Shown here: positions 1-9,663 of the stretch, in pieces
Layout: each line of letters begins with the position of its first letter
Position numbering within the stretch: position 1 is the stretch's first letter
Assembly: GCF_024346755.1 (NCBI RefSeq)
Contig: NZ_AP024861.1
Coordinates: 1,550,001 to 1,614,000, forward strand
DNA length: 64,000 nt
Direction of reading: 5' to 3'
Origin: Vibrio aerogenes
GTDB taxonomy: Bacteria > Pseudomonadota > Gammaproteobacteria > Enterobacterales > Vibrionaceae
Notes under the pieces: model-generated
Databases searched by the model: none
The model's input: the letters and a program-made list of their open reading frames with translations, nothing else
Told to the model about the DNA's origin: nothing
Made by a program: the position numbers and the translations under genes

Positions 1-778
1 GCAGAAATGTGATTATGATGTAGCGAAAGCTGAACGCGGTATCGTATATATTGATGAAATAGATAAGATTTCCCGTAAATCAGAGAACCCTTCGATTACG
101 CGTGACGTCTCTGGCGAAGGTGTTCAGCAGGCGTTGCTCAAGTTAATCGAAGGAACTGTGGCTTCAGTTCCTCCCCAGGGTGGAAGAAAGCATCCTCAGC
201 AAGAGTTTTTACAGGTTGATACCTCTAAAATCCTGTTTATTTGCGGCGGGGCATTTGCCGGACTGGACAAAGTTATTGATCAGCGTGTTGCTACCGGTAC
301 TGGTATTGGATTTGGTGCTGAGGTGCGTTCGAAAGATGAAAGTACTGCTGTTGGCGAGTTATTTAAAAAAGTTGAACCAGAAGATTTGGTTAAGTATGGG
401 TTGATCCCTGAGTTCATTGGTCGTTTACCAGTCACAGCGACTTTAACTGAATTAGATGAAGATGCTTTAGTCAAAATCCTTTGTGAACCGAAAAATGCAT
501 TGACGAAGCAATATGGTGCGCTTTTCGAACTGGAAGATGTTGAACTTGAATTGCGGGAAGATGCTTTACGGGCAATTGCCAACAAAGCGATGAACCGGAA
601 AACGGGGGCACGTGGCCTGCGTTCGATTCTTGAAGCTGTTTTGCTTGAAACGATGTATGAGCTTCCTTCCATGGAAAGTGTGACTAAAGTGGTCATTGAT
701 GAATCAGTTATTAAAGGTGAGTCTGAGCCGTTGCTCATCTACTCCAGCAGTGAGAATCAAGCTGCCGGTGCTGAATAA
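1..778 (+). CDS. clpX: ATP-dependent Clp protease ATP-binding subunit ClpX (3' part)
   Basis: AAA+ unfoldase that recognises tagged substrates and feeds them to the ClpP peptidase in the cytoplasm. The window opens inside the gene; the frame is open from base 2 and gives about 258 C-terminal codons, roughly 60 percent of a typical ClpX of about 425 residues. Visible are the Walker B segment ([10 protein letters not shown]), the arginine-finger region around [10 protein letters not shown] and the sensor-2 segment ([11 protein letters not shown]). The N-terminal zinc-binding domain and Walker A lie outside the window. The next gene is lon, as in many gammaproteobacteria. A strong terminator follows the stop codon. 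Identity is certain from the motifs and the neighbour. Confidence 0.97.
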   Translation, partial: QKCDYDVAKAERGIVYIDEIDKISRKSENPSITRDVSGEGVQQALLKLIEGTVASVPPQGGRKHPQQEFLQVDTSKILFICGGAFAGLDKVIDQRVATGTGIGFGAEVRSKDESTAVGELFKKVEPEDLVKYGLIPEFIGRLPVTATLTELDEDALVKILCEPKNALTKQYGALFELEDVELELREDALRAIANKAMNRKTGARGLRSILEAVLLETMYELPSMESVTKVVIDESVIKGESEPLLIYSSSENQAAGAE

Positions 779-791
779 TTCAGCAAAAGAT

Positions 792-822
792 AAAAAAGGA
801 GGTAATCATTACCTCCTTTTTT
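792..822 (+). terminator. Intrinsic terminator after clpX
   Basis: A perfect dyad with 15-nt arms around a single central base. The core is AGGAGGTAAT opposite ATTACCTCCT, flanked by six A on the left and six T on the right. It begins 13 bases after the clpX stop codon and should end the clpX transcript, separating it from the lon promoter. Confidence 0.9.
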
Positions 823-832
823 CTATTATATG

Positions 833-860
833 ATTGAATCCAGTGATTTAACCCCCATAT
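833..860 (+). promoter_or_regulatory. Sigma-32-like heat-shock promoter of lon
   Basis: The sequence ATTGAAT (833-839) lies 13 bases before CCCCATAT (853-860). The sigma-32 consensus is CTTGAAA, 11-16 bases, CCCCATNT, so the -35 element matches at 5 of 7 positions and the -10 element fully. It ends 36 bases upstream of the lon start, and lon is a known sigma-32 regulon member in E. coli. Function here is inferred from sequence and position. Confidence 0.7.
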
Positions 861-896
861 ACTGCCATAACAGACTGAAGCGGAAGAGAGAAGAAT

Positions 897-3248
897 ATGA
901 ACTTGGAACATTCCGAGCGTATAGAAATTCCCGTGCTGCCACTCAGAGACGTAGTGGTATACCCTCATATGGTTATTCCTTTATTTGTTGGTCGTGAGAA
1001 GTCTATCCAGTGTTTAGAAGCGGCAATGGATAACAACAAACAAGTCCTTCTTGTCGCTCAGAAGGAAGCGGAGACCGATGAGCCAGCTATCGATGATTTA
1101 TTCGATGTGGGTACGGTTGCAACTATCTTACAACTATTAAAATTACCAGACGGAACAGTAAAAGTTTTAGTTGAAGGACAACAACGGGCAAGGATTGAAT
1201 CTTTTATCGAGGGAGACTTTTTCTCTGCTCAGGCTCAGTATCTTGAAACTCCCGAAATGGACGAAAGAGAGCAGGAAGTTGTTGTTCGTAGTGCAATCAA
1301 TCAATTTGAAGGTTTCATTAAATTAAATAAAAAGATTCCACCTGAAGTATTAACGGCTTTGAATGGAATTGATGAAGCTGCACGTCTTGCCGATACAATC
1401 GCTGCTCATATGCCACTGAAGTTAGTGGATAAACAGCATGTGCTTGAAATTCTGGATGTGACTGAACGTCTGGAATTTTTAATGGGTCAGATGGAATCAG
1501 AAATTGATTTGCTTCAGGTTGAAAAACGCATCCGGAATCGGGTGAAGAAGCAGATGGAAAAATCTCAGCGTGAATATTATTTGAATGAGCAAATGAAAGC
1601 GATTCAAAAAGAGCTGGGAGAAATGGACGATGCGCCAGATGAGTTTGAAGCTCTGAAGCAAAAAATTGATGCATCCAAAATGCCGAAAGAGGCCAAAGAA
1701 AAAACAGAACAAGAGTTGCAGAAGTTAAAGATGATGTCACCGATGTCAGCTGAAGCAACTGTTGTCCGAAGCTATATAGACTGGATGGTCAATGTTCCAT
1801 GGAGTAAACGGTCTAAAGTTAAGAAAGATCTGTCTAAAGCAGAAGATGTACTCAATGAAGACCATTATGGTCTTGAAAGAGTTAAAGAGCGTATTCTGGA
1901 ATATTTAGCTGTCCAGAATCGTATTCAGAAGCTGAAAGGGCCTATCTTGTGTTTGGTTGGTCCTCCAGGCGTAGGAAAAACTTCTCTTGGCCGTTCAATT
2001 GCTGCAGCCACTGGCCGTAAATATACCCGAATGGCTTTAGGCGGAGTGCGCGATGAAGCTGAAATCAGAGGACATCGCCGGACTTATATTGGTTCGTTGC
2101 CTGGTAAGCTTATCCAGAAGATGGCAAAAGTGGGTGTGAAGAATCCACTATTTTTGTTGGATGAAATCGATAAAATGTCTTCGGATATGCGGGGTGATCC
2201 AGCATCAGCTCTGTTAGAAGTTTTGGATCCGGAACAGAATAACTCCTTCAACGATCATTATTTAGAAGTTGATTACGACTTGTCTGATGTGATGTTTGTT
2301 GCAACTTCGAACTCAATGAATATCCCGGGTCCTTTGTTGGATCGTATGGAAGTGATTAGGCTATCTGGCTATACAGAAGATGAAAAACTGAATATAGCTA
2401 AGCGTCACCTTGTGTCTAAACAAATTGAGCGTAATGGTTTAAAAGCATCTGAAATTGAACTCGATGACTCTGCAATTATAGGTATTATCCGTTATTATAC
2501 CCGTGAAGCCGGAGTTCGGGGGTTGGAGCGGGAAATTTCGAAGATTTGTCGCAAAGCTGTGAAGAAGATTTTACTGGATAAAGGCGTCAGTAAAGTCACG
2601 ATTAATCAAGACAACCTGAAAGAATTTTTAGGGGTACAACGGTTTGATTATGGTAAAGCTGAAGACAACAACCGAATTGGTCAGGTCACTGGTTTAGCAT
2701 GGACTGAAGTTGGCGGGGACTTGCTGACTATAGAGACTCAGTCGATGGTGGGTAAAGGTAAGCTGATTCAAACCGGTTCACTTGGTGATGTGATGCAAGA
2801 GTCCATTCAGGCTGCAATGACAGTCGTCAGGTCGCGGGCGAAAAAACTGGGTATTAATGAAGATTTTCATGAGAAAAGAGATCTTCACGTCCATGTTCCT
2901 GAAGGTGCGACTCCGAAAGATGGTCCAAGTGCTGGTATTGCAATGTGTACAGCTCTGGTTTCCAGTTTGACTGGTAATCCGGTAAAAGCTGAAGTTGCAA
3001 TGACTGGGGAAATTACTTTGCGCGGTGAAGTTTTACCAATTGGTGGGCTGAAGGAAAAACTGCTTGCGGCACATCGTGGCGGGATCAAGACCGTAGTCAT
3101 CCCAAAAGATAATGAGCGCGATTTGGAAGAGATCCCGGAAAATGTTATCGCCGATCTGAAAGTGATACCTGTGCAATGGATTGATGATGTTTTGACAATT
3201 GCACTAGAGAAAGAGCCTTCCGGAGTTGAGTTTGATGCTCAAAAATAG
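897..3248 (+). CDS. lon: ATP-dependent Lon protease
   Basis: Cytoplasmic homo-oligomeric AAA+ serine protease that degrades misfolded proteins and specific regulators. The 783-residue length equals the usual LonA size. Order of parts: N-terminal substrate-binding domain (about 1-200), long coiled-coil segment (about 210-290), AAA+ module with Walker A GPPGVGKT at 355-362 and Walker B FLLDEIDKM, and C-terminal protease domain. The catalytic dyad is Ser678 (in DGPSAG) and Lys721 (in GGLKEKLLAA). The ATG is preceded by a purine-rich GAAGAGAGAAG ribosome-binding site. A sigma-32-like promoter lies just upstream and a terminator separates it from hupB. Confidence 0.98.
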   Translation: MNLEHSERIEIPVLPLRDVVVYPHMVIPLFVGREKSIQCLEAAMDNNKQVLLVAQKEAETDEPAIDDLFDVGTVATILQLLKLPDGTVKVLVEGQQRARIESFIEGDFFSAQAQYLETPEMDEREQEVVVRSAINQFEGFIKLNKKIPPEVLTALNGIDEAARLADTIAAHMPLKLVDKQHVLEILDVTERLEFLMGQMESEIDLLQVEKRIRNRVKKQMEKSQREYYLNEQMKAIQKELGEMDDAPDEFEALKQKIDASKMPKEAKEKTEQELQKLKMMSPMSAEATVVRSYIDWMVNVPWSKRSKVKKDLSKAEDVLNEDHYGLERVKERILEYLAVQNRIQKLKGPILCLVGPPGVGKTSLGRSIAAATGRKYTRMALGGVRDEAEIRGHRRTYIGSLPGKLIQKMAKVGVKNPLFLLDEIDKMSSDMRGDPASALLEVLDPEQNNSFNDHYLEVDYDLSDVMFVATSNSMNIPGPLLDRMEVIRLSGYTEDEKLNIAKRHLVSKQIERNGLKASEIELDDSAIIGIIRYYTREAGVRGLEREISKICRKAVKKILLDKGVSKVTINQDNLKEFLGVQRFDYGKAEDNNRIGQVTGLAWTEVGGDLLTIETQSMVGKGKLIQTGSLGDVMQESIQAAMTVVRSRAKKLGINEDFHEKRDLHVHVPEGATPKDGPSAGIAMCTALVSSLTGNPVKAEVAMTGEITLRGEVLPIGGLKEKLLAAHRGGIKTVVIPKDNERDLEEIPENVIADLKVIPVQWIDDVLTIALEKEPSGVEFDAQK

Positions 3249-3277
3249 TGATATATAGCAAAAATAACTAATTGTTT

Positions 3278-3317
3278 ACGCTGATTAGCAAAAAAAAGGC
3301 TTGTCAGCGTTTTTTTT
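3278..3317 (+). terminator. Intrinsic terminator after lon
   Basis: ACGCTGA (3278-3284) pairs with TCAGCGT (3304-3310) across a 19-nt loop, and a run of eight T follows (3310-3317). It lies 29 bases past the lon stop codon. The long loop makes the hairpin weaker than the other terminators in this window. Confidence 0.65.
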
Positions 3318-3436
3318 GAACGTTAACTTTACTTAATATGGCTTAAGCCCTGTACTGATAAGGCTTGAGGCATTTATAACTCATGGAATATATACACCGT
3401 AATTAATAATGATATAGGTGGCAAAGGGGAATCACA

Positions 3437-3709
3437 GTGAATAAAACTCAGTTAGTAGAACAAATTGCATCAAATGCAGATATCTCTAAAGCAGCTGCAG
3501 GGCGTGCGCTTGATGCATTTATTGAAGCGGTTGGCACAGCATTACAGTCTGATGATCAAGTTGCCCTTGTGGGTTTTGGTACTTTTAGTGTGCGTACCCG
3601 TGCCGCTCGTACTGGCCGTAATCCCAAAACGGGTGAAGAAATCCAGATTGCTGAAGCTAAAGTACCTTCTTTTAAAGCAGGTAAAGCATTAAAAGATGCG
3701 TGTAATTAA
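3437..3709 (+). CDS. hupB: DNA-binding protein HU-beta
   Basis: Small histone-like protein that binds and bends DNA without strong sequence preference and compacts the nucleoid. The 90-residue length is standard. The N-terminal helical dimerisation part ([11 protein letters not shown]) is followed by the signature beta arm, with [21 protein letters not shown] and its Arg/Pro tip. It uses a GTG start preceded by an AAAGGGGA ribosome-binding site. The position directly after lon is the classical hupB location, which separates it from hupA. A strong terminator follows. Confidence 0.96.
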   Translation: MNKTQLVEQIASNADISKAAAGRALDAFIEAVGTALQSDDQVALVGFGTFSVRTRAARTGRNPKTGEEIQIAEAKVPSFKAGKALKDACN

Positions 3710-3764
3710 TCTGGTTTGGAATTTTGTGATTTTGAAACAAAATTAAATAGAAGTTTATGAAATT

Positions 3765-3799
3765 ATGCGCATCATAGTGATGCGCATTTCTTTTTTTTT
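3765..3799 (+). terminator. Intrinsic terminator after hupB
   Basis: A perfect 10-bp stem, ATGCGCATCA (3765-3774) with TGATGCGCAT (3778-3787), closed by a TAG loop and followed by a T-rich tract ending in nine T (3791-3799). Confidence 0.9.
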
Positions 3800-3895
3800 G
3801 GTATCATCATCGCCAGAACCAATAAGTTTATTTTAGTTTATTCAATTTAAAACTGATGAAGCGTGAGGCTTTTAAGCCTGGAGAACAATTAGATT

Positions 3896-5752
3896 ATGAT
3901 GGATCGGTTACGCGAAGGTGTGAATAGCATCGCGATCAAGATTATCCTTGGAGTTATTATTCTTTCATTTGTATTTGCCGGGGTAAGTAGTTACCTCGTT
4001 AGCGGGAAGAACAACTCTGCTGCAAAAGTTGGCGATACACAAATTAGCCGGATTGCTTTTGATAAAGCTTATCAAGGTGAACGCAACCGGATGCAGTCAC
4101 AGTTAGGAGATTATTTTTCAAACATGATCTCAGATCCTGGCTATGTGGCTTCATTTAAGCGTTCTGTTTTAGACAAAATGGTTAATGATGTTCTGATTAA
4201 GCAATATGCTCAGTCTTTGGGATTAAGAATTAGTGACAGTCAAATCCGGCAGGCTATTCTTGATATTCCCCAGTTTAAATCCAATGGCAAGTTTAATCAG
4301 GAAACATACCAGTCATTGTTGCGTGCAAATGGGTTTACGCCAGATTCTTTTGCTGAACAGATGCGTAGTGATATGCTGAAAAGTCAGATTATTGATGCAA
4401 TACAGACCAGTGGTTTTTCTTTAGAAAGTGAAGTCCAGGCACAGGCTGCCCTTTTTTCCCAAAAGAGAGATATCAGGACTGCTTTGATGCATGTCGATGA
4501 TTACGCTAAGAAAGTCAAATTAAGTGACGATGAAGTGAATCAGTATTATAAGAGTCATCAGAGTGATTTCATGCGTCCAGAGCAGTTTAAAGTTTCCTAC
4601 ATTGAACTATCGGCGAAAAAACTCAAAGAAAAAATTAGTATTTCTGATGAAGAAGCAAAGAAATATTATCAAGACCATCAGAGTCAATACTCAACCAAAG
4701 AACAGCGTAAAGTCAGTCATATTCTGGTCAAGGATAAGAGTGAAGCTGATGCCATTCTCAAGCAATTAAACGCCGGGGAAGATTTTGCTGAACTCGCTAA
4801 GGAGAAGTCACAAGATCCCGGAAGTGCGAACCATGGTGGACAGTTAGATTGGTTTGAACATGGCGTTATGGATCCTGAGTTTGAAAAAGCCGCTTTTGCT
4901 CTGAAGAAAGCAGGTGATTTATCTCAGGTGGTTAAATCAACATTTGGCTATCACATTATTCGGTTAGATGATGTCAAGCCTTCAGTTGTTAAACCTTTTA
5001 AGGATGTCCAATCTGATATCGTATCTACTTTGAGTGATGAAAAAGCCGCTGATCGTTTCTATAAACTGCAAAGTGAATTAGAAAAAGTTGCCTTTGAAAG
5101 TCCAGATTCATTGGATGATGCAGCGAAAGTCATTGATGCGAAAATCCGGACAACTGATTTTGTTTCCGCGAATGAATTGCCGGAAGTGATCAGTTCTTCT
5201 AAAGTGAAAGATGCCCTGATGAATAATCCGGAAGTGAAGGAAGAAGGTCTCAACTCTTCAGTCATCGAAATAGCGCCAGAGGATGTCGTTGTTGTCCGGG
5301 TTGAAGAAGTTCGTCCCGAAATGGTACTTGCATTGGATAAAGTACGTGACAAGGTTGTATCAAAACTATCCCGGATGAAAGGCGAGCAGGAAGCGTCATC
5401 TGTGGCTCAGAAGGTGTTAGCCGCCTTGCAAAATGGTGATCAGTCACCTTTAAAAGAGAATCAGCTTTCTTTTGGTGAATTATCTTCAATAGACAGAAGT
5501 TCTCCGTTATCTCATGCTGTGTTTGCGATGAAAAAGCCAGAAGATGGCGGTGTTGTCTATGGACAGACAAAAGATCAGAATGGTGACATCGTTTTTGTTG
5601 AATTAACAAAAGTGACGACTGATGTTGATGAACAGTTAAGTAAAAGTTTAGGCGCTCAAATGGTTCGGTCCGGAAGTCAGCAAGATATTGCCGATTTGCT
5701 GGAAGTTTTACGCTCCAATACTGAGATAGAGTACTATCTTACTTCTCAGTAG
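3896..5752 (+). CDS. ppiD: Periplasmic folding chaperone / peptidyl-prolyl isomerase PpiD
   Basis: Inner-membrane-anchored chaperone facing the periplasm near the SecYEG exit, helping newly exported outer-membrane proteins fold. The 618 residues comprise a short cytoplasmic N-terminus, one transmembrane helix (about 14-34), a SurA-like N-terminal chaperone region, a parvulin domain (about 270-360, from KVSHILVKDK to GYHIIRLDDV) and a C-terminal chaperone lobe. Two adjacent ATG codons (3896 and 3899) are possible starts, and the family usually begins MMDRLR-like, so the first is kept. It stands alone between terminators, after hupB as in E. coli. Confidence 0.96.
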   Translation: MMDRLREGVNSIAIKIILGVIILSFVFAGVSSYLVSGKNNSAAKVGDTQISRIAFDKAYQGERNRMQSQLGDYFSNMISDPGYVASFKRSVLDKMVNDVLIKQYAQSLGLRISDSQIRQAILDIPQFKSNGKFNQETYQSLLRANGFTPDSFAEQMRSDMLKSQIIDAIQTSGFSLESEVQAQAALFSQKRDIRTALMHVDDYAKKVKLSDDEVNQYYKSHQSDFMRPEQFKVSYIELSAKKLKEKISISDEEAKKYYQDHQSQYSTKEQRKVSHILVKDKSEADAILKQLNAGEDFAELAKEKSQDPGSANHGGQLDWFEHGVMDPEFEKAAFALKKAGDLSQVVKSTFGYHIIRLDDVKPSVVKPFKDVQSDIVSTLSDEKAADRFYKLQSELEKVAFESPDSLDDAAKVIDAKIRTTDFVSANELPEVISSSKVKDALMNNPEVKEEGLNSSVIEIAPEDVVVVRVEEVRPEMVLALDKVRDKVVSKLSRMKGEQEASSVAQKVLAALQNGDQSPLKENQLSFGELSSIDRSSPLSHAVFAMKKPEDGGVVYGQTKDQNGDIVFVELTKVTTDVDEQLSKSLGAQMVRSGSQQDIADLLEVLRSNTEIEYYLTSQ

Positions 5753-5869
5753 GATTTTTTATGTAACTGATATGTTTGTTTATACGGGTTGCCCATGCAG
5801 CCCGTAGTATCCTTCAGGGGATATCGTCGCTTTTTTTCTCCGGTTGAATAGGATGAATCTATTCTTTAA

Positions 5870-6187
<318 letters not shown>

Positions 6188-6212
6188 TTCGTTGTAAATG
6201 TGAATGATTACC

Positions 6213-6243
6213 ACAGGACTTATGAATTCATAAGTCCTGTTTT
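6213..6243 (+). terminator. Intrinsic terminator after comEA
   Basis: A perfect 28-bp palindrome (6213-6240, arms ACAGGACTTATGAA and TTCATAAGTCCTGT) followed by three further T residues. It starts 26 bases after the comEA stop. The T tract is short, but the stem is long enough for termination. Confidence 0.75.
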
Positions 6244-6396
6244 ACTATGTCTCCGAAGAATGATGGCTTTTGGAAATCTTTAGTGGCCCGATAAAAATAT
6301 ACACATTATAATCGTCAGCCAAAGGTGAGCAGTCCCCTGAAAAATACCGATTATTTTAAATTGTGAACATAGCAGTCTCGTATAATGGAGAAAACC

Positions 6397-7086
6397 ATGT
6401 CTTCTGATGCACCAGTGATAACTGTAGATGGTCCCAGTGGCGCCGGAAAAGGCACGTTGTGTATGATGTTGGCTAAAAAGCTGGGTTTTGAGCTTCTGGA
6501 TTCAGGGGCTTTGTATCGTGTTCTTGCTCTGGCTGCAATTCATCATGGTGTTGATACCGGGTCAGAAAATGCGCTTGTCCCTTTAGCAACTCATCTTGAT
6601 GTTGAATTTATTGCGGATGGTGAGTTGGTAAAAGTCTTCCTGGAAGGGGAAGATGTTTCCGGTGAATTACGTAAAGAAGAGACGGGGATGGCTGCGTCAA
6701 AAATTGCAGCTTTGCCCAGGGTAAGGGAAGCCTTGCTCAGACGTCAGCGCTCTTTTGTTAGCAACAAAGGTTTAGTGGCTGATGGCAGGGATATGGGAAC
6801 AATTGTTTTTCCCGAAGCCAAAGTGAAAATCTTTTTAGATGCAAGTGCAGAAGAACGTGCAAAAAGGCGTTTTAATCAGTTGCAAAATAAAGGTCTGGAT
6901 GTTAAATTCGATGATCTTTTAAGCGAAATAAAAGTGCGGGATGAAAGAGACAGAAACAGACTCGTCGCACCACTGAAACCAGCAGATGATGCATTGATTG
7001 TTGATTCAACATCGATGGATATAATGCAGGTTTTTTGTATTTCGCTGGATTATATTAAATCTGAATTAGTTATTGATATCGATTGA
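6397..7086 (+). CDS. cmk: Cytidylate kinase
   Basis: Phosphorylates CMP and dCMP with ATP, recycling pyrimidine nucleotides in the cytoplasm. The protein begins [20 protein letters not shown], with the P-loop GPSGAGKGT near residues 11-19, and contains the [11 protein letters not shown] segment and the lid region [10 protein letters not shown] chose the ATG at 6397, giving 229 residues. A TGGAG ribosome-binding site sits 6 bases before it, and homologues align from this methionine. The in-frame ATG at 6385 overlaps that site. The order cmk-rpsA-ihfB is the conserved arrangement. Confidence 0.96.
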   Translation: MSSDAPVITVDGPSGAGKGTLCMMLAKKLGFELLDSGALYRVLALAAIHHGVDTGSENALVPLATHLDVEFIADGELVKVFLEGEDVSGELRKEETGMAASKIAALPRVREALLRRQRSFVSNKGLVADGRDMGTIVFPEAKVKIFLDASAEERAKRRFNQLQNKGLDVKFDDLLSEIKVRDERDRNRLVAPLKPADDALIVDSTSMDIMQVFCISLDYIKSELVIDID

Positions 7087-7195
7087 TAATCGATTGTTTC
7101 AGATTAACGTTGATCGCAAGGATGATGATTAGCGAAGTTAATAACCCCATGTGGTAGGATGCCCGTGGACGTTTAAATTATTGAAGATTAAATAA

Positions 7196-8866
7196 ATGAC
7201 TGAATCTTTTGCTCAACTCTTTGAAGAGTTTCTGAATGAGACTGAATTCCAAGCTGGTACTATTGTTAAAGGTACTGTAGTTGCTATTGAAAATGGCTTT
7301 GTTCTTGTAGATGCTGGCTTGAAATCTGAGTCCGCTATTCCTGCTGAACAGTTTAAAAATGCATCTGGCGAGCTTGAAGTTGAAGTTGGCTCTGAAGTTG
7401 ATGTTGCACTTGATGCTGTAGAAGATGGCTTCGGTGAAACTCAGCTTTCGCGTGAGAAAGCAAAACGCCATGAAGCTTGGATCGTTCTGGAGAAAGCTTA
7501 CGAAGAAGCAGAAACTGTTGTTGGTGTTATCAATGGAAAAGTTAAAGGTGGCTTTACTGTTGAACTGAATGGTATTCGTGCTTTCCTTCCTGGTTCTCTG
7601 GTTGATGTACGCCCAATTCGTGATACTGCTCATTTAGAAAACAAAGAGCTCGAGTTTAAAGTAATTAAACTTGATCAAAAGCGTAACAATGTTGTTGTAT
7701 CCCGTCGTGCTGTTATCGAGTCTGAAAACAGTGTTGAACGTGATGAGCTTCTTGAAACATTACAAGAAGGTACAGAAGTTAAAGGTATCGTGAAGAACCT
7801 GACTGACTACGGTGCATTCGTTGATTTAGGTGGTGTTGACGGTTTGCTTCATATCACTGATATGGCGTGGAAACGTGTTAAGCATCCATCTGAAATTGTA
7901 AATGTCGGTGACGAAATTTTAGTAAAAGTACTGAAATTTGATCGTGATCGCACTCGTGTCTCTCTGGGCTTGAAGCAACTTGGTGAAGATCCATGGGTTG
8001 CAATTGCTAAACGTTATCCTGAAGGTCACAAGCTGTCAGGTCGCGTCACTAATCTGACTGATTACGGCTGTTTCGTAGAAATTGAAGAAGGCGTAGAAGG
8101 TCTGGTTCACGTTTCAGAAATGGATTGGACAAACAAAAACATTCATCCATCGAAAGTCGTTAATGTCGGTGATGAAGTTGAAGTTATGGTTCTTGACATT
8201 GATGAAGAGCGCCGCCGTATTTCTCTGGGTCTGAAGCAATGTAAAGCGAACCCATGGCAAGAATTTGCTGAAGGTCAGACTAAAGGTGATAAAGTTACTG
8301 GTAAGATCAAGTCTATCACTGACTTCGGTATCTTCATCGGCCTGGAAGGTGGCATTGATGGTCTTGTCCACTTGTCTGATATTTCCTGGAATGTTCCTGG
8401 AGAAGAAGCTGTTCGTGAATACAAGAAGGGTGATGAGATCTCAGCTGTTGTTCTTGCAGTTGATGCAGAACGTGAACGCATCTCTCTTGGTGTGAAGCAG
8501 ATGGAAAGTGATCCATTTAACGCATATGTATCTGAAAACAAAAAAGGTGCATTAGTCAATGGTACTGTAACTGCAGTTGATGCGAAAGGTGCTACAATTG
8601 AACTAGAAGATGGCGTTGAAGGTTACATTCGTGCTTCTGAAGTATCTCGTGACCGTATAGAAGACGCGTCTCTTGTTTTGAATGTAGGTGATAGTGTTGA
8701 AGCGAAATTTACTGGTGTTGATCGTAAAAATCGTGTAATTAACCTTTCAGTCAAAGCGAAAGATGAAGCAGAAGAGCAAGAAGCAATGGCTTCACTGAAC
8801 AAGCAAGATGAATCTTCGTTTGGTAGTGCAATGGCTGATGCATTTAAGGCTGCTAAAGGCGAATAA
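7196..8866 (+). CDS. rpsA: 30S ribosomal protein S1
   Basis: RNA-binding ribosomal protein that unfolds mRNA on the 30S subunit and is needed to translate mRNAs with weak Shine-Dalgarno sites. The 556 residues hold six S1/OB-fold repeats; the central four show the repeated pattern [22 protein letters not shown] and SLGLKQ. Codon use is that of a highly expressed gene. The ATG has no canonical Shine-Dalgarno (ATTGAAGATTAAATAA precedes it), as is known for E. coli rpsA, where this allows S1 autoregulation. Downstream is a strong terminator and then ihfB. Confidence 0.98.
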   Translation: MTESFAQLFEEFLNETEFQAGTIVKGTVVAIENGFVLVDAGLKSESAIPAEQFKNASGELEVEVGSEVDVALDAVEDGFGETQLSREKAKRHEAWIVLEKAYEEAETVVGVINGKVKGGFTVELNGIRAFLPGSLVDVRPIRDTAHLENKELEFKVIKLDQKRNNVVVSRRAVIESENSVERDELLETLQEGTEVKGIVKNLTDYGAFVDLGGVDGLLHITDMAWKRVKHPSEIVNVGDEILVKVLKFDRDRTRVSLGLKQLGEDPWVAIAKRYPEGHKLSGRVTNLTDYGCFVEIEEGVEGLVHVSEMDWTNKNIHPSKVVNVGDEVEVMVLDIDEERRRISLGLKQCKANPWQEFAEGQTKGDKVTGKIKSITDFGIFIGLEGGIDGLVHLSDISWNVPGEEAVREYKKGDEISAVVLAVDAERERISLGVKQMESDPFNAYVSENKKGALVNGTVTAVDAKGATIELEDGVEGYIRASEVSRDRIEDASLVLNVGDSVEAKFTGVDRKNRVINLSVKAKDEAEEQEAMASLNKQDESSFGSAMADAFKAAKGE

Positions 8867-8878
8867 TCAGACTCGCCG

Positions 8879-8904
8879 AAAAAGGAGCCGTTTGGCTCCT
8901 TTTT
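8879..8904 (+). terminator. Intrinsic terminator after rpsA
   Basis: A perfect 11-bp stem, AAAAAGGAGCC (8879-8889) with GGCTCCTTTTT (8894-8904), closed by a GTTT loop. It lies 12 bases past the rpsA stop and probably limits read-through into ihfB. Confidence 0.9.
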
Positions 8905-8948
8905 CTGTAACTAAGTTCTGATATTCCTAGAGTAAAAAGAGGGACACT

Positions 8949-9233
8949 ATGACAAAGTCTGAATTGATTGAAAGATTATGTGCAGAGCAAACTCACTTGT
9001 CCGCAAAAGAGATTGAAGATGCAGTAAAGGATATTCTGGAACACATGGCTTCTTCGTTAGAACGAGGCGATAGAATAGAAATTCGTGGCTTTGGCAGTTT
9101 CTCTTTACACTATCGTGAACCACGTATCGGACGAAATCCAAAAACAGGAGATAAGGTAGAACTTGAAGGCAAGCATGTACCTCATTTTAAACCTGGTAAG
9201 GAACTTCGAGAACGTGTAAATAGCAACCTGTAA
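8949..9233 (+). CDS. ihfB: Integration host factor subunit beta
   Basis: Beta subunit of IHF, the sequence-specific DNA-bending heterodimer used in transcription, replication and recombination. The 94 residues have the HU/IHF fold: N-terminal helices [14 protein letters not shown], then [21 protein letters not shown], where the proline arm intercalates into DNA. Length and motifs distinguish it from HupB at 3437-3709. The ribosome-binding site is GAGGGA before the ATG. It lies after rpsA as in E. coli and is followed by its own terminator. Confidence 0.96.
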   Translation: MTKSELIERLCAEQTHLSAKEIEDAVKDILEHMASSLERGDRIEIRGFGSFSLHYREPRIGRNPKTGDKVELEGKHVPHFKPGKELRERVNSNL

Positions 9234-9257
9234 ATTGTTTTGCTTCTTACAGATCTG

Positions 9258-9287
9258 CGGCATATCTATTGATATGCCGTTTTTTTT
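9258..9287 (+). terminator. Intrinsic terminator after ihfB
   Basis: Perfect 9-bp stem CGGCATATC (9258-9266) with GATATGCCG (9271-9279), loop TATT, followed by eight T (9280-9287). Confidence 0.92.
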
Positions 9288-9375
9288 AGGTTTGACGATA
9301 CTAAATATTCATGGTGTAGGCGGTGATTTTCTTGCATAATCAGGGCTGCTGATAACTGATGTAGGTTTTTCTATT

Positions 9376-9654
9376 ATGAGAATTATAAAAATATTATCTA
9401 TCATTGCCCTTTTCATTATAGCCCTTGCTCTGGGAGCCCAAAATCAGGAAACTGTTACCTTTAATTATTTAATTGCTAAAGGAAGCTTTCATCTGTCCTG
9501 GCTGATGGGAATGATTTTTGTGATTGGTTTTATCATCGCATGGTTGATTTTTGGAAGTTTGCATCTTAAATCCAGATTGCAGATCAGGAAGTTGAACAAG
9601 CAGTTAAAGCAGTATGAGAATAAGAGCCAAGGCACAAAAGATAATATTGGATAG
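9376..9654 (+). CDS. lapA: LPS assembly protein LapA (DUF1049)
   Basis: Small inner-membrane protein that works with LapB in coordinating LPS synthesis and transport. The 92 residues carry two hydrophobic helices (about 4-21 and 40-62) separated by a short periplasmic loop with the conserved AQNQETVTFNY segment, then a basic cytoplasmic coiled-coil tail (about 63-85). It is the first gene of a lapA-lapB-pyrF unit; the lapB start is 10 bases after its stop. Identity rests on the DUF1049 pattern and this context. Confidence 0.92.
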   Translation: MRIIKILSIIALFIIALALGAQNQETVTFNYLIAKGSFHLSWLMGMIFVIGFIIAWLIFGSLHLKSRLQIRKLNKQLKQYENKSQGTKDNIG

Positions 9655-9663
9655 TCCCGGTTA

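Noticed and set aside
5784..5805. A hairpin between ppiD and comEA (ACGGGTTGC and GCAGCCCGT)
   Set aside because: The stem has one wobble and no T run follows, so I could not decide between a weak terminator and chance; it is not listed as a feature.
6381..6386. A perfect TATAAT just before cmk
   Set aside because: The start would leave almost no leader while a clear ribosome-binding site follows it, and the -35 partner (TTGTGA) is only 14 bases away. Probably coincidence.
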